Numbered from the stretch's first letter, positions 1 through 12,304 are shown. The stretch: DNA of 64,000 nucleotides from Membranipora membranacea (GCA_914767715.1 OU612066.1:1677001-1741000); one strand, 5' to 3'. Notes: generated from the letters alone by a model not told the origin. A program made the numbers and translations.

Positions 1-1091
1 GCCTCTCTGTTAGGAGCTCGCCTGGTAGAGCCCTCCCTAGAGGGTGTACCTTTAGATGAATCTTTGGATGGTGTACCTTTAGATGAATCCTTACCAGCAG
101 TTTCTCGTGGTTTGACAACAGGGGGAGGGTTGTTCACAGGTTTGATAGCTAGAGAATTAGGTGGTGCTGATTTCCGCCGAGCAGCTTTTTCTGCACTTGT
201 TTGTCTGTTTGGTCTCCGTCGAGCTACAGTAATAATCAAGGTCATAATAGCATTATGTGCAGAAAGACATACACTTCAAATCATGACCTGCACTTAATCA
301 ATAAATAGCCGACAGTGAGGCGTGACTTAATAGGACTAGCTGGATGGAAATATATGACAAAACTGAAATTTATCTCACACAGAATCTACCAGCGTGATCA
401 GACCAACCTTTTGAGAGTAAAGAAATTTGTTGGTAAGCATAACTTGCGATCAATATAATTATCTAGTGGAAGTAGCAAAACTTAATTTAAAATGTTTTGG
501 TCAAACATAAAGCAAACAATTTCGAGTTACCCTCTCTCTGAACTAGGGTTCAATGATGAGGCAACTCCCTGTTACAGTGCATTCACAGTATTTACTTCAT
601 GAGTATAAAAAACAGCACTTACTTATAGTGGGGGCCTGATTATCATCAGATGAGCTGCTTTGTGAGTTAAGAAGAGCCCTGTTAGCTTTTTGCACCCTGA
701 GTTTGACCAGATAGTCATATTCAGCCTGCGCTGGTCGGCTGCTGTTCTTAATCTTCAGTTCCTCAGTGGAGATGGAAAGCCGAGGTGACGCCCTGGCTGT
801 TAATGGGTAAGAAAATATCAAATTAAACAATGCATATTTATCGATATATACTGATATTTTCAAACAAGGGTGAAACAAGAAATTCCAAATATAAACCATG
901 AAATAACCCAATTGCAGATCAGAACTAGCACCTGTTCTAAAGATCACGAGTCTTTTTTTTTACATAGACATGCAAATTAAATCAGTAACTCACGTTTAGA
1001 TAGAGATGATTTGTCTTCACCATTAGCCATTCTCTCTTTGGACGGCAAGACACTGAAAGACTTCCTGTATGACAGTTTGGAATTCCTCTCG
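1..1091 (-). CDS. Exons 10-12 of the scaffold gene (last one truncated by the window)
   Basis: Exon 10 (994-1091) encodes SERNSKLSYRKSFSVLPS, ending at GTGAGT. Exon 11 (623-796) encodes a charged segment containing STEELKIK and QAEYDYLVKLRVQKANRA, possibly a short helix. Exon 12 (1-223) starts TRRRPNRQTSAEKAARRKS and contains a tandem KDSSKGTPS repeat before leaving the window. A GTAAGG donor-like site at about 92-97 could end exon 12 early, but the repeat crosses it, so I keep the longer reading. The gene's stop codon is outside the window. Confidence 0.7.
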
Positions 1092-4000
1092 CTGAAATAT
1101 AAGATGAGTCAACTGAGTCAACTAGTTTGAATGTTTAGACTGTATATGTATGGCTGTAACAATCTCACAGCACAACATGTACAAGGAAGTGATAAAATCA
1201 CTGCTGGGATTTTATCAGATTATCTGCATAAAGAAACTGCATGAGTCACAAAAGTACAGCCAATAATGTTCTTACAAAAATAAGTGCATAAAGATGCAAT
1301 TATATTCTGATCTACGAGAGACAGTAGCCAAATATAAGTTCTCACATCGAACTTCCCTCTCTGGTATGGTGTATATACTGACCTTGTTGTTGAGCCACCA
1401 AGAGAAGAGTTAAGCACCACCTCCTCCTTATACTGGCCGTGTAGACTTTTACGCGTGCTAGGAGTGCGCTGAGGCATTTTGGGAAATGTATCTTCGAGTC
1501 TGATGTGTACATCTTCATCAGGAGAGTTATAATTACCTGATGATAGTGGTGTGTGACCCGTAGAGTTAGGCTGGTAATGTAATAGTCTGGCATATGGTGG
1601 AGGGGTTCCTGTAATCGAGCCATAAAAAATATACCTTTTATAGAACAAAACTGTAAGCGTCATAAATACAGAGCCAGCTACGGAATCGACAAGACAGATT
1701 CAAATGAAGGTTTTTTGAAGGTCTTTGCACTAAATAGTCAACAAAACAGTAGATTGACTAACGTACCTGGAGGTGTATGTGGAGATAACTTCCTCTTTTT
1801 CTCAGCTGTGGAGGACATTGTGGAGGAAGGAGGCACTGATGTTTTAAAGGAGGCAGATCTGCTAGAACTACTGGGCGCAAGTGGCTTACTTCTAGCTGGT
1901 ATATCAGCATCTTTAGGGACATCTGCACTCAGACTTATAACGGGCATCGATATTCGTTTATTGAAAAACTTAGTCCTGTCTGAGCGTCTGGCAAATGCGG
2001 CGTGGGTGTCGTATTCTAGTTGGTTATGAGTTATTTGCTGCTCTACCGAAGGCTTGAGATTTAATATGGGAGGCAGGTCATCTTTTAAATGCGTAGGAGA
2101 GGTTTTATCTGCAGGAGGCCTAATAAATGCTGCATGTGAGTCATATTCCTGTTCAGTGGGAGCTGTTTCGGCAACTGAAGGTCTCATGAAGGCCATATGG
2201 CTATCACACAAGGGCTCCTCTATAGTTCGTACAGGTTTAGATGTCACCACTGATATGACATTATCAGGTTCTTTAGTTTTATTATTGTTATCACCTATAT
2301 CTATTACTTCCTCCTCTTCACTATCTCCCTCAGCGATAAGATCCATGTTGTTAGATTTGCGGGAGTCGGTCAGAAGACGAGGGGGCGTGTAAGGGGGCGG
2401 GGCTTCATCATCAGGTAGGTTTGGGTTTGCGAGTGAGCTACTCACTGCATCTAAACGTATCCTCAAATCTTCATCCATGCTGTGAAATATAACAGTATAG
2501 CCCAGCTTATTTAATCCATAAAGTCCACAAAGATATGATATGAAATCCTCGCTTATATACATATGAATATGTGTGAGAGTAGTATGTAGTCCAAGAATGT
2601 CAATTGCATAGATTATCCTGCATGTATAGAATGTGGTATAAATGGCTGCGTTTGGAGATAATTGATTGATATTTAGCATGATAGATATGATACTGCAGCT
2701 GTTACATAGGGAACAAGATGAACGCAGCTTTGTTTTGATACGCGAGTTGTCCTTCCTTATTACTCCAAACTGATAGTTGCTGAGACTAACCTTGCTGGGG
2801 CCGGAGCTGGGGCCTGATTGGAGGAGATTTGGTTACTGTTTCTATTGGATTCTTGACTACTAATATCATCACTACTTTCTCCATCAGCTAAAGGAATGTC
2901 ACTAGAACTGATAAGCACTGTTTGCTTATTATTGGTTTTCTCAGTGGATTTTCCAGCAGCGCTCGTTTTGGGCGGATGATTGTTGTTAGGGGGCGTAGGG
3001 AGAGGAGGAAGAGGGGGCATATCAGCATCTGAAGCAAATGATTGAGCTGCTTTTAACCTTGATATCGGAGGTGACCTTGAGCTGTGAAGCTTCACAGATT
3101 TAGTGGCTCTTTTAACATTACTAAGTGGGGTACTCCCAGATGATAACTTTGGCGGCAGAGTGTTACTGTGGTTCTCTGGTTTAGATTTTCTATCTGGAGT
3201 CACCCCTGTACCAAACAGGCCCAAACTATTCTCATAATCGTCCTGCTCGTTCTCTGAGTTATCCTGATTGTGTATAATACTACCCACTGATTCCCGTCTC
3301 ATGGGGACTGGGTGAGCTGAGGCTTTGAGTCTGCTCACGGCGGGTGGTACAGCGTTCACTGTCTTAGCCCTTCTCGGAGCGGCTGTAGGCATCGCCTTCA
3401 CCTTCCCGTCATCCTTAACAGTCTTTGAGTTCTCATATATATTATAATCTATGGCGGATTGATCTATAGCTGTGCTTGGTTTTGGTTTTGGTTGATTGCT
3501 GAGCGTTGGAGGAGATGGGGATGTGACTATTATTGGTTGAGGAGACATGGGTGGGGTGAGAGGTTTAGCTGCTGGAGTGGCCGCTGATGCTGCTGGTGTA
3601 GCTATTGGTGTATCTTGCTCTGTGTGTCTGCTTTCTGCATTTGATTGTCGTGTAAACGGAGTCTCCACATATCGATCATCTTCTTCGTCCTCATCAGACC
3701 CCCAGTTAGCGCTGTCTAACATTGAGTTTCGGACTGACTCGCTGCCGATAACAGAGTCAGCAAACCCATCCATACATGCATATGTATCCTCATCCTCACT
3801 GGATAGCACATCACCTGCATGATTAGGGGGCAGTGGTGGGGCGTCCCTTCCTAATGTCCCTTCTCCATCACTACTAGAGTCAGTATCCGAGTCTATATTT
3901 TGTGGAGTAGGCAGAGTAGGACTAAAGTCATGCTCTACTCTGGGTGCGGGTCGTCGCGCTGCCGCTACAGGGCGCTGATTCCTCTTCTTCTCTGGCAGCT

Positions 4001-7000
4001 CAGGACGACTATCATAAGAATGATTAGTTGCTGCTGCGGATGTTTTCCTCTTACCTCTCTCTTTATCTATCTTACTATACAGAGGCGGCACGGTGCCTGC
4101 AGTCAACGTAGAAGATTTAGTACCTACAACAACGAGAGAAGAAAAGTCTAAATGCTAGCAATGCTTGTTAATGCAAAGAGAAGCAAGGTGGGGTAGGAAG
4201 TTTGCATACAATAGCTAGGAAGTAGTTGGCTGCACAGCACATTGTAAATATTCATAGGGATAAGGATGTTCATTTTTCAAGCATATCGTTATTATGGAGA
4301 TAAAAGAGTATTTTGATCTTATCAGCGTTTATCATGTCTTTTGAGTTTGAGTAGATCAATTGATGCAGGACTTGTATTCTAAAACTAGCAGTATATGTGC
4401 AGGACTGATCTAAGTTTGCAAACAGGGACTGATAACGCCACCATATTTAGGTCATAGGAGAGCACTAATGATCATCTATAATGGTGCAAAAAAAAGAATA
4501 ACTGAAAGAAATCAGCTAAATCCAAGGCGCTCACCAACGAGCAACATGGACACATATCGGGAGTCCATAGGTCATAGGTCACATCACACATGGTATGTGT
4601 ATTAGTAGCATTCTCAGACGGTGGATAACACAGGCCATGCAGGATTACTCATCTAGAAAAGACGAGACAGTTTCTAGCATGCAGACATAATGTAACATAC
4701 CGGCGTCGTGGTGACCCTCGGACTCTTTCCAGCGGTCCAGTGCGTCGGTGAGCTGATTGTGGTTGAGAGTAGCGTTCCTAGCAGCTGCAGCAGCTATAAC
4801 TTGTCGGTCACCGTACTCATATGTGGTGTCTGGACTGTCCTGATAGTTATCTAACACAGCCTGTAGATTACGCTGTGCCTCTCCCTCAGGTGGGCTCGAC
4901 TTACTACTCAATCTACACAACAACATAACACAGATATAACACAACGGTACACAAGGACGCTAAGTCACACAGATCCTCTGCAAGCTGTTGGTTTTACATT
5001 TTGCCAATTCTTGAGCAGAAAGATGATAAAAGATGTATCTTTATTTGGAAATATCCATCAAGTAAAAAGAACTTTGTGCAGCAAAAAATTATTTTCAATT
5101 TTGTAACAGATTATTACATACCCAGGAGCAGTACTTTTGCTAGCACTGAGTGGACGCCGAGATGGAGGCCTCTCACTGTTCGGTATTGGAGGGGGTTTTA
5201 CTCCTCTTATAGAAGGTATACCTCGTTTGGGGAGAGCCGGGGCTTGTCCTTTAGGGGGTGTAGTAGGGGACTGATGATCAGAACGAGAAGGGGGTAAAGG
5301 AGGCGCCGCTTCTGGAATACCTGGAGCAAACAGAGTAATAAATAGTTAAAAGGAATCGCCGCAATGTGTGACAGATTGTACTAGAAATACTACTACTACT
5401 TTAAATACAGCAAATTATCTCTCTTTTCATACTTGATTATTTGATGTGACGGATAATGTGCAGATTGTACATGGGATTATATATACATTGAAAAACTTGT
5501 CATAGGGGGACAATACCGCACTGTGGGTGGCCTGAGGTTTATGGTATGTAAAGTTGTGGTGATTATAATCATTAGGATTGTTACAATCACCACTGTGGGG
5601 TTACCGGTATGAGTCATCATAGCGTGTTATGTTTGGTACTTTCCTACACTAACAGAGGAGATACATAAAAGTAAGACATATTACATTCTCAGCTCTATCA
5701 TGTTGAGATAACCAGAACTGTAATGTAAAAACCATTTTTTTAATTGGCTAAAACATTATAATTAAATGTGGATGCATGCGTGACTCAGCCTTTCAGCATG
5801 CCTACGGGGAGGGGGGGGGGGAAGAACATAGAGGGCATACAATATAGATTATAGACAGCTGGTGATTTTTTTCGCAACAAAAAGTTTGTTTAGACAATTA
5901 AATAAGTCCAGACCGATTAGCGATGACCAGAATGGCCATACGTAGAGCTTGCCCCCGAGATTAGATACACCATTAGTGCGAGCAGGAAAATTCTAAAAAC
6001 ACAGAGTAAGGTATGGTGGAAAAGGGTATTAGTGTGAGAACCATACTATTCATGCTAGCCCAAGCACCTGAACGTGTAGCATCACTCTCCGAGTCAGATC
6101 CAGGTGGGGTGGGTGGTGGAGGTCTCCTACTTCTAGCCTGTCTCTCCTGCTCTTGACGGGTGACAAGGTTTGCACCGGAAATTTCATATGTGTGGTCCTC
6201 GCTCTACATAAAACATAGGTAAGAGAGAGAAAGTTTACCACATTGGTTAGTTCAATTTCTAATCCAGTCTGTTACATAGATAGAATGAAAGGAATTTTGT
6301 TTCTACGACGTAGTTTATCATAAGGCGCCATGACTGTGGTCCGAAAGTTAGGAATTACACCCCCCCCCCCCCCGATTTGGCATTTGGTTCAAAAGAAAAA
6401 GGGCAGCAGATAATGTCCAGTTTGGACATTTAGACCATAACATATAATGATAAGACCCTGTGTCTATACAGAATCATAGATGAATTTACCTTGATAGCAC
6501 CTTCTCTCTCTAGCACTCTGCGTAGACTCTGTACCCAAGAGTTAGCATCTGGTCTATAATGGAGAGGAGTCACTATGAGTGATATAAAATCGTATAATTA
6601 TACAAGGAGCTCATTAGCTTGAGCTCTCAGAATCTCACCACGAACCGCCCAACAACAGAGGATGGAAGGGGGCACATGAAGTGATACTTTATGAGTGAGT
6701 TTCTTTCTCGCTGGCTGTAATTCATGTTGTTAGCAGGTTTAGAGATGTAGATTCACAAACCATTAGTCAGAACTATAACTCAGTAAAATAGTATGGCTAT
6801 CGTTATACTAAAAGCTGCCAATAAACTAACATTGCGAAGCAACGAGGAAGTACTAATCATCCAGTCTTATAATAGTCTGAGTTATTTGGCCCCGGTATCC
6901 CTAAGAGTGCTGCAGTAATATAACTATTTCCTCCTTATTTTATCAGTAACAGAAATAAAACACCACAGCTTGTGTAGTACAAGACTGGCAACACAAGAAT

Positions 7001-9221
7001 AGAGTGTGTAACCTGATGCTTAGGACATGTATTGTGAGGAGCATTGTGCTGCGAGAAGTACAAACATTCAATGTCTCAGTGAGCATTCTCACTCAGAGGC
7101 ATTTTTAGCTCAATGGTTGGTTACTCATACATTGCGAGATGCATTTTAACAGTCCTATGCTTTGCCTCAAGGCGTCGAGCACACATACAGCACTAAGGAT
7201 TGTTTATACAATGATACTCCTGTCACTTAAATTCATTGCTTGTGACATAACATGAAAAAACCATGAGTTAACATTCAGAGTCCCTAATGCTCAACATATT
7301 CAAGAATAGCTCGTAATGTAGACGTAATGTAGACGTAATGTAGACGTAATGTAGACGCACATTCATGTCTAGGTTTTGCTGGTATATTTACTAGGGACAG
7401 TATGACAGTACTAGAACGATGTTTACTTTGATTTCTTTTAAAAGTGAAAGTGTTCTTACTGTGACAGCGCTGCCAGACTGATGATTCTATTCTCAGTGAC
7501 AATGATAAAGCTGTACGGTACTTTACACTCGATGGCATGGCACACTTGTTTGGTATGTTTGAGTTCATATCTGGCTAATGCTGATGTCGGGCCTTTCTCA
7601 ACAGTCATCCGATCTTCAAATAAGTCCATAACAGGACCATTCTTATTAGATAGAGCGAATACGCACCACTTCTTCTCCCATTTCTACAAGAGATATAATA
7701 GAGGATGTTACTGTCATAAACACCAGCAGGTTTAACTCAGCAGGTCACTGGTGTTTTTGTAAATATTGCTACGGAACCTGAAATGCAGTTTCAATATAAA
7801 AATGGACTATCATTGTTTATCGCATCTAACAGGCGACAGATCGAAGATAGAAGGCATATAACAGAAGGAAGAAGCTACTGATGTAAGCATAAGACTTATA
7901 AGTAATACAGGGTCACATTTTGTGGCTATCATGAGAGACATCAGAAGTTATGGGATGTGTAATATGATCTAACAACAATCATAGCCAAACCTATCTGACC
8001 ACATTCCCTGTAATTATCTGTTCAGTTAGTGCAGAAGTAATCTGTGTGACAAACTAATTGTGACTCAGGAAGTAGGCTACCTCAAGTCATTGCCCGAAGT
8101 TACTAGGTAGTACTCCTTATTAACTGTCCAGTAGTAGTGCATTGTCGGACATTATTTCCACTGCCATTATGTAAGGAGTACATTTCGGGTGAGCATCGAT
8201 GGTTTGTGTTAGTGGTTTTGTGTGAGTGGTATTATCGTTTAACCAAATGGTTTTTCATATGTTAATCAGTTTTTTGTGCAAATCAGGATAAAATTGCAGG
8301 CACCAGGCATCACACAAAGATAATGAGTTCGTCATTGGTAATCTGATTTTTCGATACTAAACACATAAAATCTCTGTACTAACGTTTGTTCACTGTAAAA
8401 ATATCCACTAATGGCACAAAATATCAGGCAGTCCTACATGAACAGGGCATCTGACTAAATATAGAGTATATGTACCAAATTTGAGGGCGCTTTATACAAA
8501 CAACAAACGACATTCTGCAGTACGATAGTGGTATAGTATAGCTACAGCTACATTCATACATTAAATTTTAGAAATCATTCCAGCGATATCTAGTCTCATT
8601 TCAAAGAGTCACTAAAATCTCAAGAGGAAAAAAATGAGCAATATTCATGCTGAATTATGTATTAGCTCATTTGATGGACTGCGAATGCCTAAAAGAGTCA
8701 GTTTGACTGATTGTGCAGGCATTTAATACTATTACGCACGCTCATACACAATAGAGACATACAATGACGTGTTCTGATAGCCTTTTTGAATGAGGAAGTA
8801 CAATGGCCCTTACTAGTTTCGCAACTAGCCAATAGCTTCAGTAGACTGTAGATTAGAGCAAGAGAACACTCATAAACACTCATCAACACCAGAAATTCCT
8901 GGTAATGAGGAAAAATATCTCATTTTGACATCGGCTTGTGTACAAAGCAATGTTTACGAAGCGACCCCATCAAAGATTATTTTGACTGATGTTACTCTGT
9001 TGGCTACTGCTGACTAAAGATTGTCAACAAACTGATAGGAGAGAGTCCATATTTATCTTTGGTGAATTGAATGATGCATAAAATCGGTTAATACGAATAG
9101 TAGTATAAACATTGATGGTTTACTATACCTTGAAGGCTGAGAGTTTACCACTAGGTGCCCTCTTCACGAATCCTTGTTTCTGTATGATAGGTCCTCTATC
9201 ACTTCTTATAGATGTACTCAT
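1..9221 (-). CDS. PH-domain docking/scaffold protein, multi-exon, 3' end outside window
   Basis: Twelve coding exons read right to left: 9129-9221, 7460-7683, 6490-6553, 6068-6203, 5122-5320, 4701-4912, 2791-4123, 1767-2479, 1383-1608, 994-1091, 623-796 and 1-223 (continuing off the window). Every junction has GT/AG and the codon phases join without a stop, giving about 1,231 residues. Residues about 14-122 form a pleckstrin-homology domain. The remainder is low-complexity, rich in Pro, Ser and Asp/Glu, with many Tyr motifs and PxxP stretches. By analogy with Dok, IRS and Gab adaptors it probably binds membrane phosphoinositides and presents phosphotyrosine, SH3 and WW ligands; that role is inference. 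No PTB domain, kinase or GAP domain is seen in the window. The ATG at 9221 is chosen because it opens the frame leading directly into the PH fold. The exact family is not recognised. Confidence 0.85.
1383..1608 (-). CDS. Exon 9 of the scaffold gene: second PPPY motif
   Basis: This exon encodes GTPPPYARLLHYQP and then NSPDEDVHIRLEDTFPK. It therefore repeats both motifs found at the start of exon 8 (PPPY, and DEDxxIRL) in the opposite order. The rest is basic and serine-rich (TPSTRKSLHGQYKEEVV). It has a canonical acceptor at the 1609 side and donor GTCAGT at the 1382 side; phase is 1 in and 2 out. Confidence 0.8.
1767..2479 (-). CDS. Exon 8 of the scaffold gene: PPPY motif and (C/Y)D(S/T)HxAF repeat
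   Basis: Exon 8 (713 bp, residues about 754-991) starts SMDEDLRIRLDAVSSS, followed by a WW-ligand motif in DDEAPPPYTPPRLL. It then carries three spaced copies of a short motif: CDSHMAFMRPS, YDSHAAFIRPP and YDTHAAFARRS. Acceptor (after 2480) and donor (1765-1766) are canonical, and the phases (2 in, 1 out) agree with the neighbouring exons. The upstream 'ATG' region in the same open frame beyond 2479 is intron. Confidence 0.8.
2791..4123 (-). CDS. Exon 7 of the scaffold gene: large acidic/proline-rich disordered exon
   Basis: This is the longest exon (1,333 bp, residues about 310-753), with acceptor after 4124 and donor before 2790. It starts GTKSSTLTAGTVPPLYSK and includes clustered acidic and serine blocks (SSEDEDTYACMDGF, WGSDEDEEDDRYVETPF), alanine-rich stretches, and tyrosines in acidic surroundings (DYNIYENSK, QDDYENSLGLFG). 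The composition indicates intrinsic disorder and likely CK2-type phosphorylation. No enzyme motif is present. Confidence 0.8.
4701..6203 (-). CDS. Exons 4-6 of the scaffold gene: proline-rich linker with Tyr motifs
   Basis: Exon 4 (6068-6203) follows the PH domain. It encodes SEDHTYEIS and then a basic, proline-rich run ending RRPPPPTPPGSDSESD, a candidate SH3 ligand. Exon 5 (5122-5320) is dominated by PP and KP motifs (for example PPLPPSR, TTPPKG, KPPPIP). Exon 6 (4701-4912) is more helical (LTDALDRWKES) and contains a TTYEYGD motif. Phases are 0, 1, 2 and 1 in order, so the three exons join cleanly. No globular domain is visible. Confidence 0.75.
6490..9221 (-). CDS. Exons 1-3 of the scaffold gene: PH domain
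   Basis: Exon 1 (9129-9221) encodes MSTSIRSDRG followed by the first PH strand, KQGFVKRAPSGKLSAFK. Exon 2 (7460-7683) begins KWEKKWCVFAL and continues GPVMDLFEDR. Exon 3 (6490-6553) carries the closing helix, PDANSWVQSLRRVLEREG, with the near-invariant PH tryptophan. The layout (basic first strands, a W-C-V-F strand, a 'GPxxDLFE' strand, then a C-terminal helix SWVQSL) resembles the Dok/IRS type of PH domain. Exon 1 to 2 is phase 0, exon 2 to 3 phase 2 and exon 3 to 4 phase 0. Introns are about 1.4 kb and 0.9 kb. The basic residues in strands 1-2 suit inositol-lipid binding, but ligand specificity cannot be read from the sequence. Confidence 0.85.
7313..7356. repeat. 11-bp tandem repeat, 4 copies
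   Basis: Four exact copies of GTAATGTAGAC in intron 2 of the scaffold gene. It is a minisatellite with no coding role. Confidence 0.9.
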
Positions 9222-9439
9222 ACTGACACCTGCTCTTTATCCTAGCAGCACAGTATACTATACAGTCCTGTCTCATAGGCGGCCTATACTCACATCACAT
9301 CCTAAAGTGCCTGTAGAGCAATCAATGTAAACATAACTGGTGCATAATCATCATTCAGACACACACTAATAATGATTCTAATCACCAACGGTGATACTCA
9401 CATAAAGTTTACTCTGGGGAACTTTTATAGTATCAAAAG

Positions 9440-9660
9440 TCGGTAGTCTCAGCTAAGCTCCAATAACCGGACGAAGAGGTAGATAAGTTATTGGCTGAGG
9501 CCTCTGCCTGGCACCGCATCTGTGTTTGAGGGTCTGGGTTCTAATCCCACTGTCCCACTGTCCCCTGTATAATGCGCTCAGTGGGTGTTTATAAAATGCT
9601 TTGACCTGTCTGCGGATAGAGCGCCACAGCATGGTGGTGGGACTAGCCACGCTCTAGAAG
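9440..9660 (+). mobile_element. Degenerate tRNA-derived SINE remnant
   Basis: On the plus strand there is a box A-like stretch (TTGGCTGAGGCCTCTG) about 40 bases before a box B-like stretch (GGGTTCTAATCCCAC). This is the usual layout of a Pol III promoter in a tRNA-derived SINE. It lies between the 5' end of the scaffold gene and the methyltransferase gene. No clear target-site duplication was found, so the ends are approximate. Confidence 0.4.
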
Positions 9661-11663
9661 CAGCCATGAAAATAATGTTTGAATGATTTGAGACTATGCT
9701 TCTAAAGCTGACAACATTTTAAACAAACGCAAATCTGATACTTTAGGCGTGATGTGACTTCAAAGTTGGCCCTTCGCATCATTGTCTTGCGGGAAGGAAG
9801 AGCCTAAGTGTGATATCACATAAGGGTTGTAGATCAATTTTCGGCATTTTCTATTTATGAAACAGTGAAATTGAGCTATACCCATTGTACGATTCTCAGC
9901 AATATTTTTTATGGCTCACTATGATGGCAGAGATACATTATAGTTTGATGAAATCACAGGACACATTTTCTAATGGTTATCGTATAAATAAAATGTATGC
10001 TTTTCACAACACTAACAGCTAGTTACATATATCCCACACACTGGCCTGGGTAGGCCTCTAGGTCCACTTGGTAACTTCCATTCTGACAACTTCATTGAGC
10101 TGTTCCCGGGCTTACTCTGAGAGTCAGAAAACTGTCAGGCCATTCAAATGGAGTTTCATGAGGTACATCAGATTAATTTGACTCCTGGGTAAACATGTCG
10201 TGTTACTTTATCACTCACTAACTCGCACTGGGTTGATTATTTTGTCTCTTTACAAGTAGTTGAGTTCAAACAATTAATATGTTGTTTATTTGATGTTGAT
10301 GAAATTAAGATGTGACAGTCACAATTGTCTCAACCATCATGTCTGAGTAATTACCTCTCTTAAACTCTTAGCTCCCTCAGTCTTTATTTATTACCTCAGG
10401 AGATGTTAGAGTTATATTTTCTACCTGAGAAGTACAGAGATGCAGGAGGCTAACCTACAGACCCATCAAAGATTAAGTTAACTACTTTCTAACTTTAAGT
10501 GGGGGGGGGGGGTCCAACAACCACAAGCAATAATCTATGTATGTTGTTAGTAAAATCAAGGACTGAAGTTGAGTTACTCCTTGGTGAAATAAGTAGTATG
10601 TAAGGTAATGAAATGTTTACCTGCAAGTTGGCAGGTTTCCAGCGCCAGCCTCTACAGCTGTGACTTTAGAAACCGTTTAGAAAATGTAGTAAATATTTGA
10701 CATGGAAGTGATAGAGGAACTCACCATTCTTCCAATTGATGGAATGCCCCTGTTTTCTTTTCTGATTGATGAATTCTGAAATTTAACTCCCTCTCAAGCA
10801 CACTTGCCTGTACTAACTTGTCCTCACCCAAAATTTGCCAAATTATCACCCTTTACTTTTGTTGATCTAGTTCTACAAATGGGCAGGCTTCTCATTATAT
10901 TTTACTATAGTTAACAGAAAAGTTTTATAAAAAAGTCTTATAGAGCTGAGTCTTTCAGTTTTGGTGTAAGATCATTGGTCAATAAAATTAGGCATGAGTC
11001 AACTATTTTAGTTTCTCACCAAGACATGGATAACCACAAATTCATATGAAAGCCATCATTGTTTTGCTGTCTTTGAAAAAATTTACGACAGGCAGGAAAA
11101 TTCAAGAATTCAAAGGTATCCCTGAAGCTGAGGCACAGGCTTTTTGTAGTTGGTGCAAGTCCAGTGGTCCAGGCCTTGACCAATGAACTTTAACCAACTA
11201 CAGAAGGCATGTGCCCTGAGGTATACTGTCCTCTAAACTTATTTACCACAATTCACAGGTCCACATCAGTTGATTTGGTGCAGAAGACTGCCTTTAGCTT
11301 TACTTACTTACTTACTCACTGCCACAACAATCTATATATATATGTCTAGTGTCAGGTGGTTGATACTGGACATTGTTGTTAAGTGAAATAAAGGCAGGTA
11401 AGTCCCAGGGGCCCATGATGGGCATGTACTTGTGTATTTCACTGTATGTAACTCTCTATGTATGTGCTATAATTTGTCTTGCATGTATCACCTGACAACA
11501 ACAGGGGAGCTCATGATGATGTTGTCCAATGAATATCAATCAACCAGTGCACCTGAAACCACCAAATAGGATAGTCGCAATGGTAGTGGTTTTGGGCGGT
11601 TTGGTGGTTGTGCTGGTTGGTTGATGCTGGACGTGGACAGCATGGGACACGGCGCGCCGTAGT

Positions 11664-11729
11664 TAGCCTGTCTTGACAAGCTTCGTTCCCCAATCCCTCT
11701 GTCCGAACAATGCCTGTCAAGACAGGCTA
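11664..11729. repeat. Perfect 15-bp inverted repeat (hairpin)
   Basis: The arm TAGCCTGTCTTGACA (11664-11678) is the exact reverse complement of 11715-11729, with a 36-base loop. The inner 11 bases recur as a second hairpin at 53477-53513, so this is probably a dispersed palindromic element. Confidence 0.75.
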
Positions 11730-12304
11730 GCGCCACTATCATGGGTAAAATGCAGGCTTGCAACTTATCATGGGAGCAAGCTAGTTATGTCAAGGAGTAA
11801 AAAGGTCCAATTGAAATCCAAAATATATATCATATAATTGTGGTGTCGGTAGTAGTCATTGTAGGTCTGTGACAAGTACCAATATTGAGCTGTAATATGC
11901 AACACCTCCCATTTAAAGTTCAACTTGCGTCCTCTCATTCAGTGTGGGGAAGACTCTTAATTCAAATTCCATTCAAAATTTTGGGTCGGTACAATCACAC
12001 TAATAAAGAGAAGTTACCGGAACTTCGCATCTGAACTCTCCAACACTACAATAACTGTCCTTACGATATCGTTGATAAAGGAAGGGCATCAATAGTTGAA
12101 TTACTCAATACTTGATGCCCTCACATCGAATGATTCACTAACATACGTAAATATTTGGAATATCAGTCTGTAATATCGATTGATAATGACTGAAACAGTT
12201 GAAACATCCGCGCAAGGACATCATCGTCCCTGAGTGTGCGTCCATTGGAATTTGATGTGTAAAGAAACTGTATTCTATTACTTGAGTTATATTTTTTTGT
12301 AGTT

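Larger units (their letters stand above)
9222..12304. other. Intergenic region between divergent genes
   Basis: About 3.1 kb separates the minus-strand scaffold gene from the plus-strand methyltransferase gene, so it should contain both promoters and the 5' untranslated exons. No TATA box or first exon could be assigned. It contains the SINE remnant, a run of 12 or more Gs near 10501, short ACTT repeats near 11302 and the hairpin at 11664-11729. No coding exon was recognised. Confidence 0.5.

Noticed and set aside
1715-2392. Plus-strand open frames within the scaffold gene
   Set aside because: Shadows of exon 8 on the minus strand, whose splice phases and protein repeats support it.
2480-2679. 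Extension of exon 8 to an upstream ATG in the same frame
   Set aside because: A CAG acceptor at 2480-2482 gives the correct phase from exon 7; the extension is AT-rich with intron-like composition.
6360-6373. Poly-C/poly-G runs (also near 5809, 10501 and 36559) as G-quadruplex regulators
   Set aside because: Single homopolymer runs in introns or intergenic DNA without four G-tracts; no link to a gene feature could be shown.
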